DNA of 64,000 nucleotides from Paragonimus westermani (taxonomy: Eukaryota > Platyhelminthes > Trematoda > Plagiorchiida > Troglotrematidae). Made by a program: the position numbers and the translations under genes. Below are positions 57,685-64,000 of this stretch, piece after piece (positions within the stretch are counted from its first letter, which is position 1; each line of letters opens with the position of its first letter). The notes below the pieces were generated by a model. That model saw only the letters and a list, made by a program, of their open reading frames with translations, searched no databases and was not told the DNA's origin. The stretch is taken from NCBI GenBank assembly GCA_008508345.1, contig QNGE01000279.1, positions 118,854-182,853 on the forward strand, given 5' to 3'.

Positions 57685-60600
57685 AGAGCGGCGCCATTGT
57701 TATGCTCATCTACCGTGTGCATACATTATGCCCCTTGGTGGTTCATGATGAAACTGATTTTCAGCCAGCTGACTTGCAAATGTTTCATTCTGATTGTCAG
57801 GGCTTTCAACATATGGTTTACTGGGTTTCTAAAGTGAACGTTGGTACTCAACAAAATTACTTGATGAAATAGTGGCGGGGTTTCAAATCTAGATCGTGGC
57901 AAAGATATGCACCACCAATGAGCTCTTACAAAGGGGAAACCCGAGTATATTGCTTCTTTTCGAGTATGAAATCTATCTGAATACGGCCAAGTGTAGATAG
58001 TTGCTTAAAATGGTCGGAAAACCGTGGGGAACGATTGCTTTGGGGAAGGCGTCGACAATTGCTCAATAAATGCAACAAACTGTGTGGTCTTCCCATCTTC
58101 CAGTAATGTCCTGCTTTCTGTGCCATAGACAGCAATCCTTTATCGCAACAAACCACTCAGTCTTCTTAAACAATGTGATAAATATTGTTTGAATAGCCTT
58201 TATAGAAACTGAATGATATACACCAGTATAAAAACAAATAACCCGTACGAAATTATACGTTTGCTGTGGTACTATCATTCTGGAGTGCTGACCAAGCATT
58301 AGCCTATCTTATAAATGTTTGATACTTGTGGGACCGGGTATGCGTCATCGTCCAATCCACACTATATTTTTTAAGCTGCTTCGTTAGTTGTCTAGGCGGA
58401 GGGGTTCATTGTCGTGACCATGCCCAATACCATTAGCGCGCATGTTTGGAGTAACTTCAGGTCACTTCGCTACCGGATGACGTACTGAGAGTGACAGCAA
58501 GCAACAGGAAGGGTATTACGCTTAGCGTTTAGTGTAACCGAAACTGTTTCCGTTATCCCACGGACAGTTAGACGATAATTGTAGAACGAACGTTAAACAC
58601 ATTTCCACTGTTAATGTGTGAATAGCGAATATGAATATTTCACTGATTCATCAACAGAGACAGCATTGTTTGATTCAGCATCAAAAAAACTGAACCTGAC
58701 ACTAATGTCGACCTCGAAAGTGTGCAGGATGACCGTGTAACTTCGTTACGACCAGGTTTTATTTCTTCATTTTTTTTGTCTTCCATGAAAACTGTCCAAG
58801 AAGAATTCAGCCTACAGACTACCCATCTTAATATGAATTATTCCTTCGTGCTCGTGACAACTGGTTGCTGTGGATTTGATACTAAGGATGATACTGGTAA
58901 AACTGAAGTGGGCTTGCGATTTTGTTGTGTGCTGCATTGTTACATGCTTCAAAAATATTAGTGTTTGTTAGCTTTGTGTGTGACTGTTTGAACAAACAGT
59001 ACAGACTGGTTATCATCTCGAATAAATCGTCCCGCTGCACGTTACTAAATTACTGCCGATCAGAGAAGTGTAGGGCGACCCAGCGGTTGGAGACACCTTA
59101 GTACCGCTTATCAAATGGAATTTTGGTGGATTTTGGTAGACCCGGTGAAATTGGATCCTTTGGGGCTGATATAATGTGGTCCGTATTCACTTGTTAGCGG
59201 TGACCTACCCAGTAGTCATCTGACCTACGTCGTGTGCTCAATCACTTATTAAGAGGGTTAGAGCATTGGGTATCTGTAGGTCGCTCTATTTGCCGCGAAC
59301 ATCATCTCAATCTCTAAAGCGCTTGCCTGCTCTAAGAAAAGTCCTAGTTAGGAATGTACATTCAACTGATGAACAGCACCAGACATCGATAAATGTGATT
59401 AGTTTTTGGGCGGTCGCATACCACTGTTCATACGACCGAGTGACTTGCACCATATGTGGAATCAGCACGATCGGTTCAAGTCATCATAGGTTGTTATGTT
59501 CCTGTCACCCTATATCTCGTGGTTATCTGTTTGCGCATGTTGGCATAAATCAGTCCTGCTATTGAACTTCTGTTTAAAGAACATTAGTTGGGCTGGATAG
59601 AGCTAAGTGCAACGCGAGCGATGAAAATTATACCTAACATTTCATCATGATTTCAACGATGCGATTCTGGCCAGGTTTCACGTTTGAATCAATTTTTTCG
59701 TCTTTTATCCTCGTCCACTTCACACTGGAAAGTATGAGGACCTATGAACATCGGTTGGACGTTTACTTTTGTTTTGGAAATTTACGATCTCATTTACCGT
59801 TCTTACTCTTTTCCAGATGGTTACCCTATTGAACTTGGTTGAGTCGCTAGAGTAAGTTGCATGGCTTGTGCGTTGAGTGTGACCGAATTTTATGCCTCGC
59901 ATGTTAATCACTGCATCGTCATGATTACTGTTACGATTCCGGCTACCGTCGATTCTGATATCTTAACCAGTGAGCGCAAATGTGCGAACGATTGCATAAG
60001 CAAAGAAGATAGCGGAACTGAAAGAGAAAAGTTACTAGTTTGTTGCAATATATGTATATATAACTGGTCAACATTCACCGGAAGTTCACGACCAGTTTCT
60101 TGGTTGTTTCCACTAATCGCTTCAATTTCCTTATCCCAATGAGACTCTTTTGAATTGACTAGACATACTCAACGTCCGTGCTTTTATCGAAATATAGACA
60201 TTGAATACGAATTCTTTTCTTCTCTTGAGTCGATTCTGACCCCGTAATTCGTGTACAATTTAGTGAGTAGCTAGCTTCCTTCCAACAGAGTCAAACCATT
60301 CAGGCGATCTAATGTAACTTACATATTTTGTGCGGTCTAAATGGTGTAACTTGCGTACTCATCATCGGTCAGCTTATCAAACTGCAGCACCTCAGTTCTG
60401 AGTTCCTCGAATCCGTCTAGTATCCCTTTCAGAATCATCACCACCCAATTGAATAGAAAGAAAAGAGGGCCTTACACGTCTGTTCCGCTTTTCTTCTCAG
60501 GTGAATAAATCATTGGACATGGGGAACTTATAATCATTCTGTTGCGTTTAGTTCCGATTCCACTCACCGTGTTATGTTTGTCTCAATTGCTCAGTTTACA

Positions 60601-60889
60601 CGAAGTATTATTTTTGTCTTACCTCACGTTTTTTTGTGAGCACTTTGTAGCTTTGAAGATTCCAGTTTTCAGACTTGCTTGATTGTTTGTTTCGTTTTTG
60701 CACAATAAGAAGTAACCAATGTTATCCATACGACATACAGGTTACTGATCCGTTCCATCAGTGTTGGACATTTTCCTTGCTGATTCATGCCCATTAATCT
60801 ATGGTATCTTCTCACATTTGCAATTTACTGGCTACTGTGTCTGAACGAGAGTTAACCGTTTTTCATTTCTTTCTCTGTTTTATGTACAG
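57685..60889. other. Mostly non-coding, one SINE-like patch
   Basis: Apart from the SINE-like sequence at 57868-57935 I see only short ORFs. The plus frame at 59861-60142 (SDILTSERKCANDCISKED) is protein-like, but its splice sites are unclear. Confidence 0.3.
57868..57935 (+). mobile_element. tRNA-like SINE fragment, copy 1
   Basis: gggtttcaaatctag resembles a tRNA B box, and the following gtggcaaagatatgcaccac is nearly the same as gtggcaagggtatgcactac at 61373-61392. The A-box half is not visible. Confidence 0.45.
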
Positions 60890-60993
60890 AACCGGACTGG
60901 TTGATGACAAGCTCACATCGCAAAGAGATTCTCTGAAATCGTTGGTGAGCCGATTGAAGCTTCTGTCGATTGATCAGGTGCAGGAACTGGAAG
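60890..60993 (+). CDS. Candidate exon, unrecognised gene
   Basis: After tttatgtacag the frame reads TGLVDDKLTSQRDSLKSLVS and RLKLLSIDQVQELEG to a possible gtcagc donor (or gtgcag at 60978). Predicted amphipathic helix rich in Leu, Ser and Lys. A strong pyrimidine-rich acceptor supports it. No family recognised. Confidence 0.4.
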
Positions 60994-61307
60994 GTCAGCG
61001 ATCGTATCGCTTGCATTCTCGCTTGCTTTTCAGTTTTTTGTGTTATTCATCATTGATCCTTTACAGTGATCGGATGTCGCACACACACACATACCATTAT
61101 CATCATCATCGACAGGTGCCTATCTGTAGTAGACACTGGTGCCGACCTCTCATGTTACAGTTACAAAAAAGGGGAATGGACGAAACTCATTTATGTGTAA
61201 ATTTAACATCACTCACAACTGATCCCAGCTGTCGTATTCCAATAGACCTTCTGGTTGGAATCTTTCAAAAAGAAGCATTAGACTTGAGTTTCGCTCAAAT
61301 CAATGTT

Positions 61308-61405
61308 AGGCCAATGGCGCAGTGGTCAGCACGGTTACCTCATGAAAGCGTGGCCAGAGCCCTAGTTCCAGCCGTGGCAAGGGTATGCACTACTGCCGAG
61401 TTCTA
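61308..61405 (+). mobile_element. tRNA-like SINE candidate, copy 2
   Basis: ggccaatggcgcagtggtca looks like a tRNA acceptor and A box (TGGCGCAGTGG), and agttccagccg, about 45 bases on, is a drifted B box (GGTTCGANNCC). This is the spacing of a polymerase III internal promoter. The downstream body matches 57868-57935. The lack of a clean cloverleaf argues for a SINE rather than a tRNA gene. Confidence 0.5.
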
Positions 61406-61621
61406 ACAAGTGCGAAGCTCAAGTCTAGTGCTTCATTTTGAAAGTAGTCGACTAGAAATTCTATAGAAATGGAACAACTGTGACCAGCTGTGCGTGATCT
61501 TCAGTTTATATAAAAGCCAAAATCTCCTACTACTCATCAGAGACCTTATTCCTCGATTAACCAAAACAACCTTTTCCCGTAACAAATTTGAAGAAAGAAG
61601 TCGGAAACAGTTTTTTGCTCA

Positions 61622-63310
61622 ATGTATTTCTCGAGCACATTTCGCTGCATCTTTTCAGACACATACTGCAGTCTGTGGGTTTATATTAGCAAAGTTCAAC
61701 AGGCATTGTGAAGCTAAACAACAAAATTCAACAACCACAAACACGCGCACACACAAAAAACAATGCATATCATTTACCTGGACAATCTAGTACGGATGAA
61801 CATGTCCTTCCGAACGCAGAGAAGTGGCTTCCGTTTGTTCATTGCCAGTGCCTTCGGCAACCGGAAGATCCTTCGCTTTCTGCTACGCAACATGTCCAAA
61901 AGGCTATCCTCGGGTTAAATCGGCGATCGATGACGCTAATCCCTTGTGACTTGTAACATTCAGATCTGGATCCGACGGTATGGTAGCCGTGCCCATTTAG
62001 TGAACCAGAACTGGGATTTGTTCACTGACCCGATTGCTTAACTTCCGTTCCGTTTCGCCCATGTATGCACAGCGAGCGTAAAGTTCTACTTCCAGGGAAC
62101 TGGCTATAAACAAATCGATGGTGTTGCTATGACCAATCCACCCGGTCGTATACTAGCCGATATTTTCGTTGTCCACCTGGAGCAGAACGCAGACGCTGTT
62201 ATCGTTCACGCTCACTTCTACCGGCACTGTGTTGATGGTTACCGATACCAAGTAGATGGCAACGAGTATGCTTGATGCTATGAACAGGCTTAGTTCCAAA
62301 ATTAGATTCACCACTGAACACGATCAGGATGAAAGCATGGCGCTTTTGGATATTCTCATGAAGCCCCTGAACAACGGCTGCTTACTGCGGTCCGTTTACC
62401 GGAAACACACTTGGACTTGGCAGTACCTGAACTTTCACAGTTTTGTGCCAGTTCAATACAAGCCAGGTCTGGTTAGGACTTTGTTCTGTCGCGCAAGAAG
62501 AATCTGTTCACAAGAAACATTGGCCAAAGTGATGTCATTGTTGAGAACCATGTTCAAAGAAAATGGCTAGCCATCGACATTTTTTGAGAAATTCAACAAA
62601 CAAATGCCGGCTGTCGTGAGGTGTTCAACACCTTCCAAACTAAATGTCTACCTGCGTTTACCATACTAGGAGATGACGTAACCACTGTGTGGAAAACCCG
62701 TCTCACAGCTGCTACGGGACGCACGCTCTATGCAACCCAACTGGTCATACTGTTCACTATCATCCGAATCCCAACAGCACCTCTGAAAACACCGCTATCG
62801 CTTAACGCCAAATCCTACATCATCTATGAATTTTCCCGTGAGTGCCGGGCCACTTACATAGGCAGATCGGGGCGGCAGTTACAAAGCCGCGTCAACGAAC
62901 ACATCCAAGTTTGGGCTCGCAAAACGATCATGGATACCACCATGCGGACTCATNCTACATCATGTCAGAATGTGACAAATCACAAGGAACCAGTGTCATC
63001 GATCGCACGATACCTGTTGACCTGTCGACCTCAAGTGAACCTACAGAAAGCGTTTCGCATGTGTTACGCAACAATAAATCGAAGGCCTCTTCGGTTCGTG
63101 GAGGCGGTAGAAAGATTTGTTCGTTAGTACCAGATTGCCCAGGTAACTGATGTGCATGGATGTGTGTGTGCATGTGATTGTGTGGTTGTTGATTTTTTTG
63201 TTCAGGTTCGCAATACCTATTAGACTTTGTTATATAAACCCACAGACTGCAGTATGTGTCTGATGAGATGCAGCGAAATGCGCACGAGAGACACGTTAAA
63301 CGAAAAACCA
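61622..63310 (+). mobile_element. Penelope-like element PLE-2 with inverted flanking repeats
   Basis: A body of RT and endonuclease remnants (62040-63127, plus strand) lies between 61622-61970 and its inverted match 62968-63310. The two flanks share blocks such as tttcgctgcatc, cagacacatactgcagtctg and gatcgatgac over about 330 bp. The right flank begins inside the endonuclease ORF, as in PLE-1, so it is the element's own 3' end, with the left flank an inverted copy. The right flank also contains CTGATGA (63260-63266), eight bases, then GAAA (63275-63278). Confidence 0.75.
62040..63127 (+). pseudogene. PLE-2 reverse transcriptase / GIY-YIG remnant
   Basis: Blocks in order: FQGTGYKQIDGVAMTNPPG and ILADIFVVHLE (62085-62185, the Penelope G-S-P-L-G block drifted), a lost YVDD region, SSKIRFTTEHDQDESMALLD (62293-62350), VYRKHTWTWQYLNFHSFVP (62395-62450), CRARRICSQETLAKVM (62490-62535), then the nuclease: SYIIYEFSRECRATYIGRSG with RQLQSRVNEHIQVW (62815-62915). 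GIY-YIG appears as YIIY and YIG. An ambiguous base (n) is at 62954. Frameshifts near 62570 and 62620 make it inactive. Confidence 0.85.
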
Positions 63311-63350
63311 TTTCTCACTTCTTTGTTCAAATTCTTCGATTATTGACGTG

Positions 63351-63698
63351 TCATCTCACAGCGTTCAATGTCAAGTCCACATTCCACAGGTAAACGTTTC
63401 GGTTGAAACTGATGGTCAGACGTCCTATACAGAAGAGGTTATTGTCAGGTTTCATTAATTTCCCTTCCTTCATAAAAGGTGCAATCATGGAGCCACCATC
63501 CCTCGTAATATCCGCAAACACGATGTGGGAGTCAGTAGGTTTGATAATCGGGTTATCTACCTGACCCAAAGTAACCAACTCATTGACAGCTGTTTTCGTT
63601 TCTCTCCACATCAAATCATCATACGACTCATCTTTTGTTATGATCGGAAACAGCAGTATCAAGGAGCGCTCGGCATTTCTTTCGTTTTTCTGAACCAT
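63351..63698 (-). other. Unrecognised 115-codon ORF
   Basis: Open frame on the minus strand with SYDDLMWRETKTAVNELVTL and PTDSHIVFADITRDGGSM. The acidic and hydrophobic pattern looks like protein, but neither strand nor family can be settled. It lies just outside the PLE-2 right flank. Confidence 0.3.
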
Positions 63699-63904
63699 AT
63701 GCCTTCAATTCAAACTGAAACACTGAACTCTTGAGCTGGTTCACTCCTCTAACTACTTCCTCGTTAGGGTCACTCGGTGCTTGGGATCGAACAGGTGTAA
63801 TTAAAGAAAATTTTCACTTTTTTCCCAGAGGTCGTTTTCCGCAACCATAAAGGCACCTCAGTTTCACATTTGTCTTATATATGCGCCTCTTATATTCTTG
63901 GCAG

Positions 63905-64000
63905 GTGGTCGTTCCAGCCTTGAACCGATCAGATTTCAAATTTGGTTTCTTATACTTCTCCGTCACCACTGCGGTGGTTCGTCAACGATATACACTATTT
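63905..64000 (+). CDS. Candidate partial exon at window end
   Basis: After ttatattcttggcag, a strong acceptor, 32 codons stay open to the edge: VVVPALNRSDFKFGFLYFSV and TTAVVRQRYTLF. Beta-rich composition like the candidate exons at 54656-55449. The gene continues beyond the window. Confidence 0.4.
   Translation, partial: MVVPALNRSDFKFGFLYFSVTTAVVRQRYTLF

Noticed and set aside
61308..61380. Possible true tRNA gene
   Set aside because: A- and B-box-like blocks are present, but the arms do not form a cloverleaf and the sequence has a repeated downstream body, so a SINE fits better.

Overview
The window is eukaryotic. It has split genes with GT/AG introns, no operon-like ORF clusters, and a dense, nested load of decayed retroelements. 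The element mix (RTE-type and CR1/Jockey-type LINEs, Penelope-like elements with GIY-YIG endonucleases, Gypsy pol fragments), a 43-nt intron and the style of the one recognisable host gene point to a flatworm, most likely a digenean trematode. That assignment is inference from content and was not tested by a database search.

Layout. 1-1118 is the 3' end of an RTE-type LINE. 2092-6893 is a Penelope-like element (PLE-1, minus strand) with two head-to-tail terminal repeats on one side and an inverted copy on the other; each repeat carries a hammerhead-like motif. 6.9-16.4 kb is gene-poor. 16.45-19.27 kb is a Gypsy RNase H/integrase remnant split by a 5'-truncated LINE (minus strand) that still has an intact 512-residue reverse transcriptase ORF; a 9-bp target-site duplication marks the insertion. 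19.6-29.2 kb is a cluster of CR1-like copies in both orientations. One has an intact ORF1 with a PHD-type finger and two tandem repeats of about 130 bp upstream. Another carries a 42-bp RTE tail insertion flanked by a 14-bp duplication. 30.6-37.2 kb holds two more RTE copies.

37216-53210 is the only host gene I can name: a calpain of the CAPN5/TRA-3 type. I assembled it from nine exons with consistent reading phase; the catalytic Cys, His and Asn are all present. Its introns hold a Gypsy RNase H scrap, a Penelope fragment, the 212-base assembly gap, a near-perfect 101-bp-armed inverted repeat and an RTE tail. A polyadenylation signal follows at 53310.

53.3-64 kb is probably another plus-strand gene. 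Several phase-compatible candidate exons are visible, but I cannot name the product. It is interrupted by tRNA-like SINE candidates and a second Penelope-like element (PLE-2, 61.6-63.3 kb), which is also flanked by inverted repeats.

The most interesting material is structural. Two different Penelope families share the same folded terminal motif (7-bp stem, CGA loop, then GAAAC) with different stem sequences, and they appear in tandem, inverted and palindromic arrangements.
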